64,000 bases of DNA, taken from contig JAZNGZ010000001.1 in the NCBI GenBank assembly GCA_045576735.1, forward strand, positions 4,743 to 68,742, read 5' to 3'. This document shows positions 23,759-32,618 of this stretch, in pieces. Both the position numbers and the translations under genes were made by a program. The notes below the pieces were generated by a model. The model was not told the origin of the DNA. It did no database searches and saw only the letters and a list, made by a program, of their open reading frames with translations. The number at the start of each line of letters is the position of its first letter. The first letter of the stretch is position 1. Origin of the DNA: RGIG4079 sp045576735 (lineage in GTDB: Bacteria > Bacteroidota > Bacteroidia > Bacteroidales > Muribaculaceae).

Positions 23759-25423
23759 TTATTTCTTTATTCGTTGATATAAGTATCGTTTAATACTCTT
23801 TTTAGGCGTTCTCTCAAAAGCCTCTGACATGACCTCAATTTTCTTTAAACGGGCATAGTTTGGAAGGTCTTTATTGATGTCGGGGAGGGTTGATTTAATG
23901 TATTTCGCAAATTCTTTTTGGTTCATGCCGTCTTTTGCCCCTTGGTCAAAGTCGGGAAACACTAATGCAGTTAGACCGCCCTCGTCTTCAATGACTAATG
24001 ATTCAATGAAATAGGGGCGAATGTCGAGAGCCGCCTCAATTTCTTCGGGGTAAATGTTTTGTCCCGATGGGCCTAATATCATGCACTTTGAGCGTCCACG
24101 AAGGAACAGGCTGCCATCAGCATCAATTATACCCATATCGCCAGTGTGTAACCAGCCGTCTTCATCGAGGGTTTCGGCTGTGGCTTCGGGGTTTTTGTAA
24201 TATCCAAGGAATACATTTGCGCCTCTAACAAGTAATTCGCCGGGAATATTTTGAGGGTCGGGCGAGTCGATTTTCATCTCCATATTTGGCACTATCTCAC
24301 CACATGAATAAATCTTCTCGGTTTTCCAGTCGGAATATGTGATAATAGGAGCGCATTCGGTCATGCCATACCCCACGGTAAATGGGAAGCCCATTCTCTT
24401 AAAGAATGTTTCAACCTCTTTGTTAAATGCAGCTCCACCTATAATCACTTCATAGAATTCACCACCAAATGCCTTGATAAGCTCCGCCTTTATTTTATTG
24501 GTAATCATTTGGTCAAGACCGGGCACTTTTAGCGCAAATCTTATTCCGGCTTTTTCCAAAATGGGTTTAACTTTGTTCTTATATATCTTTTCAATGATAA
24601 GGGGAACAGCAATTACTACAGTGGGTTTTACTTCAGACAATGCTTGCAAAATGATTTTAGGGCTTGGTAGGCGTGAGAGGAAGTGGACATGACACCCCTT
24701 TGATAACTCATAAAGGACTTCAAACATGAGCCCATACATGTGTGCGCAAGGGAGCATTGAAACAACATTTGAGGTGTTGTCGATAATTGGAAGTACTTTG
24801 CGCCCAAACTCAAGATTTGATGCAATGGCTCTATAAGGAATCATTACACCCTTTGAAAAGCCCGATGTGCCCGAAGTATAGTTTATAATGGCTAATTCGT
24901 CGGCCTTGTCTTCGTAGTAATTTATTGACTCGGGGGTGAATGCCATAGGATATTTTTTGCCGAAAAACTCATTGAGTCGGGCTCTAGCTTCGGTTATTCT
25001 ATCGTTGGCTGCATATAAAAGTTTGAAGTAGTTGACTTGGATAATTGCTTGTAGCTCGGGCATTTCCGATTCTACAATGTTTTCCCATATTACTTCATCG
25101 ACAAACAACACTTTTGCTTCAGAGTGATTTACGAGGTGATGAATGTTAGAAGGCTTAAATTCGTGCATTAAAGGAACAGGGACTGCTCCATAGGTCATTG
25201 TTGCAAGAAATGAAACGGCCCAATTTGCTTGGTTTCTTGAGCATATTGCTACTTTGTCGCCCTTTTCCAAGCCGCATTCTTCAAACATGATGTGGAGTTT
25301 TGCAATGCGTCGAGCAAGGTCGCGATAGTGCATTGTTGCTCCTTGGTAGTTTGAAATTGCAGGTCGATCCCAGTTCTTGCGGAAAGAAGCTTCAAATGTT
25401 TTGTTTACTGATGTAAAGTTCAT
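23759..25423 (-). CDS. AMP-binding acyl-CoA synthetase (long-chain fatty acid type)
   Basis: 554 residues. It activates a fatty acid with ATP to an acyl-adenylate and then to acyl-CoA. The ATP loop INYTSGTSGFSKGV (near 190), the YGMTECAP motif (near 350), LHTGDMG (near 420) and RGRSKCMI are present. The N-terminal region and length fit the FadD-like long-chain group found in Bacteroidetes. It probably acts on exogenous or recycled fatty acids at the inner face of the membrane. A single-gene transcript with a good promoter at 25448-25479 and a terminator at 23718-23750. Confidence 0.9.
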   Translation of the reverse strand: MNFTSVNKTFEASFRKNWDRPAISNYQGATMHYRDLARRIAKLHIMFEECGLEKGDKVAICSRNQANWAVSFLATMTYGAVPVPLMHEFKPSNIHHLVNHSEAKVLFVDEVIWENIVESEMPELQAIIQVNYFKLLYAANDRITEARARLNEFFGKKYPMAFTPESINYYEDKADELAIINYTSGTSGFSKGVMIPYRAIASNLEFGRKVLPIIDNTSNVVSMLPCAHMYGLMFEVLYELSKGCHVHFLSRLPSPKIILQALSEVKPTVVIAVPLIIEKIYKNKVKPILEKAGIRFALKVPGLDQMITNKIKAELIKAFGGEFYEVIIGGAAFNKEVETFFKRMGFPFTVGYGMTECAPIITYSDWKTEKIYSCGEIVPNMEMKIDSPDPQNIPGELLVRGANVFLGYYKNPEATAETLDEDGWLHTGDMGIIDADGSLFLRGRSKCMILGPSGQNIYPEEIEAALDIRPYFIESLVIEDEGGLTALVFPDFDQGAKDGMNQKEFAKYIKSTLPDINKDLPNYARLKKIEVMSEAFERTPKKSIKRYLYQRIKK

Positions 25424-25447
25424 AAAGTCTTTAAATTAATTCAATTG

Positions 25448-25479
25448 CAAAATTAATACATATTGACATTATTAACAAA
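25448..25479 (-). promoter_or_regulatory. Promoter of the acyl-CoA synthetase gene
   Basis: A minus-strand TTTG (25476-25479), 20 bases, then TAATTTTG (25448-25455), about 25 bases before the start at 25423. Confidence 0.75.
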
Positions 25480-25620
25480 TTAAAAACGAAAAATCGAACA
25501 AAAAATAGGAGAAAAGTATTAGAATGGAGTGATTTTCGTTCTATTGTCTAAGAAGTGGACGTAATGGATGAGTGAATTTGATAATGATTTTACTATATTT
25601 ACAAAAAATAATTGTATGAT

Positions 25621-26193
25621 ATGAAAAAATCGATGTATGTTTTGGCTATACTAGTGGTGTCGGTGATTATGAGTGGTTGCTCAAATTCAGGGGGTAAAGT
25701 TGTCGAAAATGTTGAGCGCGACAGTGCTGAAAGTATTGTTTCTGAAGATGCTGTCAAAGTCGTAGGCACTTGGAAGTCGGTAAAAAAAGATGATGACGGC
25801 ACAGCTACGACGTCGGAATGGACTTTTAATGAAGATGGAAAGGGGTCGATGAAAGCAGTCATTAAAAAGTCAATGCCGATTGATGGCGCAATATTAAAGT
25901 CAAATTGGGATTTGTCGGGAACGTTTAATTGGCGTAAAGAGGGCGCGAATTTAATCGTTAAAACAATCAATTATAACAAAGAAATAGAAGAAAGTGATTT
26001 AGAAGTCGTGTGTGGTGATCCTATTAGAAAGGCTCATTTGAAATCTTTGTGTTCGCAAATGGTGAACGAAATTAATGAATCAATGAAGGATGCAACAATT
26101 GATAATAATTGGGAAATATTGGAGCAAGATGAGAATAGGTTCAAAGTGAAGTCGGTTGATGGATTAATAAGGGTATTTGATAGGGTGAAATAA
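25621..26193 (+). CDS. Small lipoprotein, lipocalin-like, paralogue 1
   Basis: 190 residues. A lipobox (MSGC) follows a short signal (MKKSMYVLAILVVSVIMSGC). The body has VVGTWKSVKKDD, SEWTFNEDGKG, SGTFNWRKEGANLIV and a C-terminal IRVFDRVK, the pattern of small lipocalin-like beta-barrels common in Bacteroidetes. The ligand is unknown. The ATG at 25621 is preferred over a TTG three codons upstream. The next gene is a clear paralogue with the same start and end motifs, so they arose by tandem duplication. Confidence 0.85.
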   Translation: MKKSMYVLAILVVSVIMSGCSNSGGKVVENVERDSAESIVSEDAVKVVGTWKSVKKDDDGTATTSEWTFNEDGKGSMKAVIKKSMPIDGAILKSNWDLSGTFNWRKEGANLIVKTINYNKEIEESDLEVVCGDPIRKAHLKSLCSQMVNEINESMKDATIDNNWEILEQDENRFKVKSVDGLIRVFDRVK

Positions 26194-26232
26194 ATATTAT
26201 TAGGTTGATTTTAGTTATTTAATGATACAGTT

Positions 26233-26826
26233 ATGAAAGATTTAAAGTATGTTTTGGCGATACTATTTGTGTCGGTGATTATGTGTGGTTGCTCAAATTT
26301 TGGTAAAGGAAGTGCAAGTGTTGTAGGTACTTGGAAGGTAGATATGGAACTTGCTAAAAAGCAAGCAGATGCCCAAAAAAACGAGTTTAAACAAGAGTTT
26401 TTAGAAGGTTCCGAGGCTGAATGGGTGTTTAATGAAGATGGAACAGGAACAGAGAAAGGAGTCGTGATAGCGGAAGCGACTATAGAAAAAGGCGTAAAAT
26501 ACAAAACGACTATTAATACATTGAATACGTTTAAGTGGCATAAAAAAGGGTCGAGGTTGGTAGTTGAGATAACTGATATTGATATGTCATGGCATACTGA
26601 AGCGATATGTGATAATCCTAAAGAAAGAGCGCAATGGCAGAAGAAAGCCCAAAAAATGACAGACGAAATGACAAAAACAGCTCGTTCGGCAAAGGGTAAG
26701 GAAATGGCAATAGCCGAATGTAACTCGAATGGCAGTTATGATTTTGAAATATTGGAACTTAATGATAATAGGCTTGAGGTGAAATCGGTAAAGGGTGTTA
26801 TGAAAGGGTTTGATAGAGTGAAATAG
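26233..26826 (+). CDS. Small lipoprotein, lipocalin-like, paralogue 2
   Basis: 197 residues with a lipobox (MCGC). Like its neighbour it has VVGTWK, WVFNEDGTGT, NTFKWHKKGSRLVVE and the ending KGFDRVK, but it also has a Lys/Gln-rich insert (AKKQADAQKNEFKQE) near the N-terminus. It lies 39 bases after paralogue 1 in the same direction and is probably co-transcribed. Function unknown. Confidence 0.85.
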   Translation: MKDLKYVLAILFVSVIMCGCSNFGKGSASVVGTWKVDMELAKKQADAQKNEFKQEFLEGSEAEWVFNEDGTGTEKGVVIAEATIEKGVKYKTTINTLNTFKWHKKGSRLVVEITDIDMSWHTEAICDNPKERAQWQKKAQKMTDEMTKTARSAKGKEMAIAECNSNGSYDFEILELNDNRLEVKSVKGVMKGFDRVK

Positions 26827-26868
26827 CGCAAATCAAAGAAGAAAAATAAATCTTAAAGAAAGGTATTT

Positions 26869-27435
26869 ATGAATAGAATATTATTGAGTTTATTTGTAGC
26901 CGGTGTTTTCTGTTATATTTCATGTGGAGAGAATACGAAAAAAGGAGAAGAACAACAGAAACAAGTGGAAATGGATGCCATGAAGGCTCCTGACAGTTTA
27001 GTTGAAAAAGCAGAAACTCATTGTCCCTTTGAAAATGCTTGGTATGAAATAAAGTCTATTGGTGCAACAAGTATGAATGATATTGAAGAAAAAAAAGATA
27101 TTCGGTCTAAAAAACTTGATGAAGGTTCGGGTATGTTTTTCTTTCAAGAAGCTGATGGCGGAGGCTTGTTTTTAGCCTTATCATCGCAAGGCAAAAGCTC
27201 TTCAATGGTATTTAAACTTAATGCGCCACTAACGCGTTTAGATAATGGTACTTATGCAGCAGATGCAGTTCAGATTAAAAGCAAAGAGGAGTATACCTTA
27301 ATGTTTGATGGTGATTATATGCTTGCATTGATCGATAAAAAGGGAATTATGATGTTACTATATGTAGATATGGATTCATATAAGACATTAACCGACGAGA
27401 TGGTTGATCAGTTGAGGAGTGATTTGAATAAATAG
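26869..27435 (+). CDS. Small lipoprotein of unknown function
   Basis: 188 residues. The signal MNRILLSLFVAGVFCYISC ends in a lipobox-like YISC. An acidic, Gln/Lys-rich stretch follows, then a mixed beta body (SGMFFFQEADGGGLFLALSS, GTYAADAVQIKSKEEYTLMF). I do not recognise the family. It is the third lipoprotein gene in a row (43 bases after paralogue 2) and ends just before the first copy of the palindromic repeat that flanks the DUF4143 ATPase. Confidence 0.8.
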   Translation: MNRILLSLFVAGVFCYISCGENTKKGEEQQKQVEMDAMKAPDSLVEKAETHCPFENAWYEIKSIGATSMNDIEEKKDIRSKKLDEGSGMFFFQEADGGGLFLALSSQGKSSSMVFKLNAPLTRLDNGTYAADAVQIKSKEEYTLMFDGDYMLALIDKKGIMMLLYVDMDSYKTLTDEMVDQLRSDLNK

Positions 27436-27460
27436 ATATATAGGTCTAGCGGCTAAAGAA

Positions 27461-27518
27461 AATGAAATTCATTTCAAAAACTTTTCAGTTTTATGCGAAA
27501 AAAGAGATGAATTTCATT
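27461..27518. repeat. 58-bp palindromic repeat, copy 1 (downstream of the ATPase)
   Basis: The ends AATGAAATTCATTTC and GAGATGAATTTCATT are inverted repeats with one mismatch, so the unit can fold into a long hairpin. It matches 28776-28833 at 54 of 58 positions. The direct copies bracket the ATPase gene. Confidence 0.93.
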
Positions 27519-27529
27519 TTTTTTGAGGC

Positions 27530-28726
27530 TTACTCGCTTAGTAGCCAATCAAGAGCATAGATTTGGCTTATGCCGTTGTGGCTTATTGTCGGATCGTTGT
27601 CTAATGTGATTAGGTATTTGGGGAAAGAATCTTTTATGGCTTGGAGTGGCGCCAACTCGCGTTGTAGCGTTTTTTCATCTCTTACACTTAACGATACTTG
27701 ATAATAGGCTTTATTGTTTCCATTGATGGAAATAAAATCAATTTCAAGATTTCCTACTTTGCCTATATATACCTCTTTGCCACGGCGAAGTAATTCTAGA
27801 AAGATTATATTCTCAAGAATATGTCCTAAATCGCCTCCTTTTGAGCCTAAAATAATATTTCTTAAACCAACGTCGGCAAGATAATATTTCTGCCCGGTTT
27901 TAAGTAATTGAGTTCCCTTTATATCATATCTCGACACGGGGTAGAAAATATAAGATGCAATAAGTGCTGATATATAAGATTCAACGGTGTGAGAAGATGT
28001 TTTTCTCCCCGATGAAATGAGGGTGTCGCTGATTCGTTTTATTGCAGATGTGTTTCCTATATTATCTGATAGAAATTTTACAATGCTTTCAAGCACTATA
28101 CCATCTGAAATTTTTTTGCGATATATGACATCTTTGAGAATAATGGTATTGTATAGCCCGCGAAGATAGTCTTTGACAAGCTCAGGGTCGTGGTTTAGTT
28201 GGGTTATATAAGGAAAAGACCCATATTCAATGTAGTTTCTATATGCTGTTTCGTTACTAGTATTAGCAGGAAGTGCAGAAACATATTCTTTGAATGATAG
28301 TGGAAACATTTCTATTTCAATATATCTGCCTGAAAGCAAAGTGGCAATTTCTCCTGAAAGGAGAAATGCGTTTGAGCCGGTAACATATATATCTACATTG
28401 TCAATAAGTTGAAGACTGTCAATTGCTTTTTGAAAATTATCTACCATTTGAATTTCATCAAAAAACAGATAATTCATTTTTGAGGGAAGAATTTGACTCT
28501 TAACAAAGGAGTATAACTCGCGATAGTCGAGATACTTCTCGTTGTCGATGTCTTCAAGATTTAGAGATAGTATCTGGTTATTGGTTATGCCCATCTCGTG
28601 AAGTCGATTACGAAATATTTTTAAAAGGGTTGATTTTCCATACCTTCTAATACCGGTTATAACCTTTACTACCGGTTTGTCTTTCCATTTCTCAAGACGA
28701 GATAAATAAAAATTGCGAGCAATCAT
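27530..28726 (-). CDS. AAA-type ATPase with DUF4143
   Basis: 398 residues. The P-loop ITGIRRYGKST (near 31) and the Walker B-like NYLFFDEIQM are clear, followed by an AAA lid (residues to about 200) and a C-terminal DUF4143 part (RYDIKGTQLLKTGQKYYLADVGLR, GNLEIDFISINGNNKAYYQV) that has a PD-(D/E)XK nuclease-like fold in this family. Such genes are abundant and patchily distributed in Bacteroidetes; their function is not settled. I use the ATG at 28726 because a TACATTTG box at 28750-28757 would start transcription downstream of the in-frame ATG at 28747. The gene stands alone between two copies of a 58-bp palindromic repeat. Confidence 0.9.
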   Translation of the reverse strand: MIARNFYLSRLEKWKDKPVVKVITGIRRYGKSTLLKIFRNRLHEMGITNNQILSLNLEDIDNEKYLDYRELYSFVKSQILPSKMNYLFFDEIQMVDNFQKAIDSLQLIDNVDIYVTGSNAFLLSGEIATLLSGRYIEIEMFPLSFKEYVSALPANTSNETAYRNYIEYGSFPYITQLNHDPELVKDYLRGLYNTIILKDVIYRKKISDGIVLESIVKFLSDNIGNTSAIKRISDTLISSGRKTSSHTVESYISALIASYIFYPVSRYDIKGTQLLKTGQKYYLADVGLRNIILGSKGGDLGHILENIIFLELLRRGKEVYIGKVGNLEIDFISINGNNKAYYQVSLSVRDEKTLQRELAPLQAIKDSFPKYLITLDNDPTISHNGISQIYALDWLLSE

Positions 28727-28775
28727 GATATAAAAATTGAAATACATTGCAAATGTATGTAATTTTTACGATAAA

Positions 28776-28833
28776 AATGAAATTCATTTCAAAAACTTTT
28801 CAATTTTATAAGAAAAAAGAAATGAATTTCATT
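28776..28833. repeat. 58-bp palindromic repeat, copy 2 (upstream of the ATPase)
   Basis: Its ends AATGAAATTCATTTC and GAAATGAATTTCATT are perfect inverted repeats (15 bp). It lies just upstream of the ATPase's -7 box, so it could also bear on its transcription. Confidence 0.93.
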
Positions 28834-29113
28834 TTTTTGGATAGTTGATGCTTATTTGCCTAACATAAGGCTATGTTTGGTCTAATGGTCAAATTATAGT
28901 GTATATTGGGGTTAAAGCCATTAAATATATTAATTCTTATTGTGGGGTGGGTTGCTTGTGAAAGTGGCTCACTTTTTTGCTAAAAGTGAAATAGTTAGTG
29001 TTGAGGTGTGTAATATAGGGTAAAAATAGAGGGAGTTGTTGGATAGTACGCTATTAGTACACCTTTTAAAAATAAAAAAGGCTGAAAATCAAATGATTAA
29101 CAGCCTTTTGTTG
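28834..29113. other. 280-bp spacer with no visible gene
   Basis: After the repeat, the sequence is AT-rich with no convincing frame. The only clear element is the tRNA-Leu terminator at 29077-29108. Confidence 0.6.
29077..29108 (-). terminator. Terminator of tRNA-Leu
   Basis: The stem AAAGGCTG/CAGCCTTT with a 16-base loop, followed on the minus strand by a T-rich run (A-rich at 29070-29077). It lies six bases after the tRNA 3' end. Confidence 0.75.
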
Positions 29114-29195
29114 TACCCAGACCCGGGATCGAACCGGGATGGGTTGCCCCACTGGTGTTTGAGACCAGCGCGTCTACCGATTCCGCCATCTGGGC
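29114..29195 (-). tRNA. tRNA-Leu (anticodon CAA)
   Basis: 82 bases fold as a class II tRNA with a long variable arm (TGGGGCAACCCA). The anticodon loop CTCAAAC gives CAA. The acceptor stem GCCCAGA/TCTGGGT has a terminal G1:U72 wobble; the discriminator is A and CCA is not encoded. Confidence 0.96.
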
Positions 29196-29208
29196 TTAAA
29201 TGCGTCGG

Positions 29209-29240
29209 CAAAGGTAGTGAAAGTTTTTGTTCTGAGCAAA
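29209..29240 (-). promoter_or_regulatory. Promoter of tRNA-Leu
   Basis: A minus-strand TTTG (29237-29240), 20 bases, then TACCTTTG (29209-29216), 13 bases before the tRNA. Confidence 0.75.
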
Positions 29241-29402
29241 AAAATGTGAGTTTTTTTGTGGATTTGTGGTAAAAAGAGGGTGTTTTTTGATTTTTTAAAA
29301 GGATGTGAGTAAAAATATGTGGCTAAAATTAAGGAAATACCGAATAAATTCATTAAGTTTGTATGTTATTAGTTTCTTATTAAATAATAAATACCTTGAC
29401 TA

Positions 29403-31472
29403 ATGAAACCATTGAACATCATTAAGAATGACCCATGGCTTGAGCCATATGCCGAAGCTATCACCGGTCGATATCAAGATGCAGTAAATAAAGAACGCGA
29501 ATTGGTAGGCAAAGACGGTTCGCTTGTTGATTTTGCCAATGCTCACAATTATTTCGGGCTTCATCGCACAGCCGATGGTTGGGTGTTTCGTGAATGGGCT
29601 CCGAATGCTACAGATATAGTGCTGATAGGTGATTTTACCCGTTGGCAAGAAATGGCAAGATATCGCTTAACTCGTATGGAAAATGGGGTGTGGGAGTTGC
29701 ATCTGACGCCTAGTGATATCCATCATGGCGATTTGTACAAAATGATTGTGTATTGGAAAGGTGGAATAGGAGAACGTATTCCCGCCTATGCCAATCGAGT
29801 GGTGCAAGATGAAGTTTCGCATATATTCTCGGCGCAAGTGTGGGCGCCTGAAGAATCATATCAATGGCAAATAGCTGAGTTTAAGCCTGATGTGTCGCCA
29901 TTACTCATCTACGAATGTCATATAGGTATGGCGCAGGAACGCGAAGGGGTGGGCACTTATGTTGAATTCCGCGACCTTGTGCTTCCTCGCATCGCAAAAG
30001 ATGGCTATAATGCAATTCAGATTATGGCTATTCAAGAACACCCTTATTATGGTTCGTTTGGTTACCATGTGTCGAGTTTCTTTGCTCCATCGAGCCGTTT
30101 TGGTACACCCGAAGAGTTGAAATCGTTGATTGATGAGGCTCACCGATTGGGTATTGCAGTGATTATGGATATTGTACATTCTCATGCAGTGAAGAATGAG
30201 GCAGAAGGGCTTGGCCGCCTTGATGGTAGCTATAATCAATATTTCTATGGCGATCATCGTCGTGAGCACCCCGCATGGGATTCGCTTTGCTTCGACTATG
30301 GCAAAAATGATGTGTTGAATTTCTTGTTGTCGAATTGCAAATATTGGCTTGAGGAATTCAAGTTTGACGGATTCCGTTTCGATGGTGTCACTTCAATGCT
30401 ATATTATAACCATGGTCTTGGTCAGGCATTCGGCTCTTATGGCGATTATTATAATGGAGGTCAAGATACAAATGCGATCACATATCTCACTCTTGCCAAT
30501 AAACTCATACACGAAATCAACCCCAATGCAATCACTATTGCCGAGGAGATGAGCGGTATGCCCGGTTTGGCTACAAAAATCAAAGATGGTGGTATGGGAT
30601 TTGATTATCGCATGGCGATGGGTATACCCGACTATTGGATTAAGATGCTCAAAGAAAAGAAAGATGAGGATTGGCATCCAACATCGATATATTGGGAATT
30701 GACCAACCGTCGTGCCGATGAAAAGACTGTGTCGTATGTGGAAAGTCATGACCAAGCGCTGGTAGGGGACAAAACGGTGATTTTCCGTCTCATCGATGAT
30801 AAGATGTATTGGCACATGACCAAGGGTGATGATGATATGACAGTGGGTCGAGGCATCGCGTTGCATAAGATGATACGTCTTGTGACATTGGCATCAATCA
30901 ATGGCGCATATCTCAACTTTATGGGTAATGAGTTTGGTCACCCCGAATGGATTGACTTCCCACGCGAAGGTAATGGCTGGTCATATAAATATGCTCGCCG
31001 TCAATGGGATTTGGTCGACCGCAAAGAATTGAAATATCACTATCTCAACGATTTTGACAATGCGATGATTGCATTGGTTAAGAAGGTGAAGAATTTCCAA
31101 AAGTTGGCGGTTGAAAAGCTTTGGGAAAAAGATGATGACCAAGTATTGGCCTTTAAGCGTGGTGATTACGCATTTGTATTCAACTTTAATCCTTATAAGT
31201 CGTTCTCTGATTATGGTATTCTTGCTCCTGCAGGTGAATACTCGGTAGTTTTGTCGAGCGACAATCCCGACTTTGGCGGATATGGAAATGTTGATGAAAA
31301 GGTGTCGCATCTCACACAATATGATGAGTTGTATGCTCCTCACGGTGTAGAGTGGTTGAAGTTGTATCTCCCTGCGCGTTCGGCAATAGTGTTGAAGAAA
31401 AAACGCACCCGAGCAAAATGTGCGATAACAAAAGCTGTAGCACCCAAACGCAAATGCGCTAAAAAGAAATAA
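29403..31472 (+). CDS. glgB: 1,4-alpha-glucan branching enzyme
   Basis: 689 residues. It moves segments of an alpha-1,4-glucan chain to an alpha-1,6 branch point during glycogen synthesis in the cytoplasm. An N-terminal CBM48-like domain (about 55-150) precedes a GH13 barrel with GYHVSSFFAPSSRFG, DIVHSHAV, GFRFDGVTSM (nucleophile Asp), TIAEEMSG (acid Glu) and VESHDQA. A C-terminal alpha-amylase domain follows. The order and motifs fit the eukaryote-like GH13_8 group used by Bacteroidetes. The last 25 residues are an unusual basic tail (KKKRTRAKCAITKAV, then PKRKCAKKK). It ends at a terminator and has no glycogen neighbours. Confidence 0.94.
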   Translation: MKPLNIIKNDPWLEPYAEAITGRYQDAVNKERELVGKDGSLVDFANAHNYFGLHRTADGWVFREWAPNATDIVLIGDFTRWQEMARYRLTRMENGVWELHLTPSDIHHGDLYKMIVYWKGGIGERIPAYANRVVQDEVSHIFSAQVWAPEESYQWQIAEFKPDVSPLLIYECHIGMAQEREGVGTYVEFRDLVLPRIAKDGYNAIQIMAIQEHPYYGSFGYHVSSFFAPSSRFGTPEELKSLIDEAHRLGIAVIMDIVHSHAVKNEAEGLGRLDGSYNQYFYGDHRREHPAWDSLCFDYGKNDVLNFLLSNCKYWLEEFKFDGFRFDGVTSMLYYNHGLGQAFGSYGDYYNGGQDTNAITYLTLANKLIHEINPNAITIAEEMSGMPGLATKIKDGGMGFDYRMAMGIPDYWIKMLKEKKDEDWHPTSIYWELTNRRADEKTVSYVESHDQALVGDKTVIFRLIDDKMYWHMTKGDDDMTVGRGIALHKMIRLVTLASINGAYLNFMGNEFGHPEWIDFPREGNGWSYKYARRQWDLVDRKELKYHYLNDFDNAMIALVKKVKNFQKLAVEKLWEKDDDQVLAFKRGDYAFVFNFNPYKSFSDYGILAPAGEYSVVLSSDNPDFGGYGNVDEKVSHLTQYDELYAPHGVEWLKLYLPARSAIVLKKKRTRAKCAITKAVAPKRKCAKKK

Positions 31473-31493
31473 TTGCAATATATTATAATGAAA

Positions 31494-31531
31494 AAGAATC
31501 TGTGTCGGGATAACCCTTGACGCAGATTCTT
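31494..31531. terminator. Terminator of glgB
   Basis: A 13-bp stem (arms AAGAATCTGTGTC and GACGCAGATTCTT, one mismatch) followed by TGTTTTAT on the plus strand. It may also stop trmD transcription from the other side. Confidence 0.8.
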
Positions 31532-31541
31532 GTTTTATATT

Positions 31542-31597
31542 CATAATACATTAAGAACTATGAATTAAGAACTATGAATTATGCATTATGAATTATT
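31542..31597. repeat. AT-rich ATGAATTA repeat overlapping the trmD end
   Basis: Variants of GAACTATGAATTAAGAAC and ATTATGCATTATGAATTA run up to the trmD stop codon, so the repeat forms the last bases of trmD. Confidence 0.75.
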
Positions 31598-32267
31598 TAA
31601 GCAAGTCGGGGCGAAGGCGGCGAGTGCGTTCAATGGCTTGTTCGTGTTTCCAATCGTCGATGCGAGCTTGGTGTCCTGAGAGAAGAATATCGGGCACGCG
31701 CCAACCATTGTATTCGGCCGGGCGAGTATATACCGGGGGCGCAAGAAGATTATCTTGGAAAGAATCGCTCAAAGCGCTTTGCTCATCGCCGATTGCTCCC
31801 GGAATTAGTCGCACTATAGCATCGGTAATAATCACAGCCGGAATTTCACCACCTGTGAGCACATAGTCGCCAATGGATATTTCTTTGGTAATTAAATGTT
31901 CACGAATGCGATAATCGACCCCCTTGTAGTGTCCGCATAGTATTATGATGTTTTCGAGCATCGATAGGCTGTTAGCCATTGGTTGATTTAATACTTCACC
32001 ATCGGGAGAAGTGAAAATCACCTCATCGTAGTTGCGTTGGCTTTTGAGATGTGCAATGGCGCGATCGATAGGCTCAATTTGCATTACCATTCCCGCTTCA
32101 CCTCCAAATGGGTAGTCGTCTACTTTGCGGTGTTTATTGGTAGAGTAGTCGCGAAGATTGTGAACGACCAATTCGGCAAGACCTTTGTCTTGAGCGCGCT
32201 TGAGAATAGAACAGCCAAAAGGCGATTCAAACATTTCGGGTAATACGGTGAGAATATCTATGCGCAT
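31593..32267 (-). CDS. trmD: tRNA (guanine-N1-)-methyltransferase
   Basis: 224 residues. TrmD methylates G37 next to the anticodon of a subset of tRNAs, preventing frameshifts. The trefoil-knot SAM site is visible: IILCGHYKGVDYRI (near 115) and SIGDYVLTGGEIPAV (near 132), plus the start MRIDILTVLPEMFESPFG. Unusually for bacteria it is not in an rpsP-rimM-rplS operon. A TATCTTTG box at 32297-32304 is a likely -7 element. The stop lies inside an AT-rich repeat. Confidence 0.96.
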   Translation of the reverse strand: MRIDILTVLPEMFESPFGCSILKRAQDKGLAELVVHNLRDYSTNKHRKVDDYPFGGEAGMVMQIEPIDRAIAHLKSQRNYDEVIFTSPDGEVLNQPMANSLSMLENIIILCGHYKGVDYRIREHLITKEISIGDYVLTGGEIPAVIITDAIVRLIPGAIGDEQSALSDSFQDNLLAPPVYTRPAEYNGWRVPDILLSGHQARIDDWKHEQAIERTRRLRPDLLK

Positions 32268-32397
32268 AACAATAAAAACAATTTGAAATAATAGTGCAAA
32301 GATAGTACAAATCTTAATTTATAATTCATAATTCATATATTAAAAATCGAAAAGGTTCCATAGATTCAGTGTTCCATGTTTTAAATGGAACGTTATT

Positions 32398-32461
32398 AGC
32401 ACCTAAGGCTCAACTCCCACCGAGTTAATCATGCATTATGAATTATGAATTATGAATTATA
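32398..32461 (-). repeat. Dispersed intergenic repeat, copy C (inverted), with AT repeat
   Basis: Read on the minus strand it gives ATTCATAATGCATG, ATTAACTCGGTGGGAG and TTGAGCCTTAGGTGC, a shortened version of copies A, B and D joined to the AT-rich repeat. Confidence 0.7.
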
Positions 32462-32580
32462 TTCTTCCCTATATATATAATAATGTGTATTGGTTAAAAA
32501 TGGCTATAATTTAATAATGTTGAGTCGAAGTGTGAAAAAATGCTTAGATAAGCAAAATATACTAAATAATGATTAATAAC

Positions 32581-32613
32581 TTGCTTTTATTCTAAAAAAA
32601 TGTGGTAGATTTG
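32581..32613 (+). promoter_or_regulatory. Promoter of the susC operon
   Basis: A TTG (32581-32583) 22 bases before TAGATTTG (32606-32613). The predicted start of transcription is about 32620, giving a long leader. Confidence 0.6.
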
Positions 32614-32618
32614 TATGA

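Noticed and set aside
29036..29272. 78-codon plus-strand frame
   Set aside because: It runs across the tRNA-Leu gene and its terminator and promoter, so it cannot be a real gene.
30399..31544. Minus-strand frames of 155 and 187 codons opposite glgB
   Set aside because: They are shadows of the branching enzyme, whose catalytic motifs are intact.
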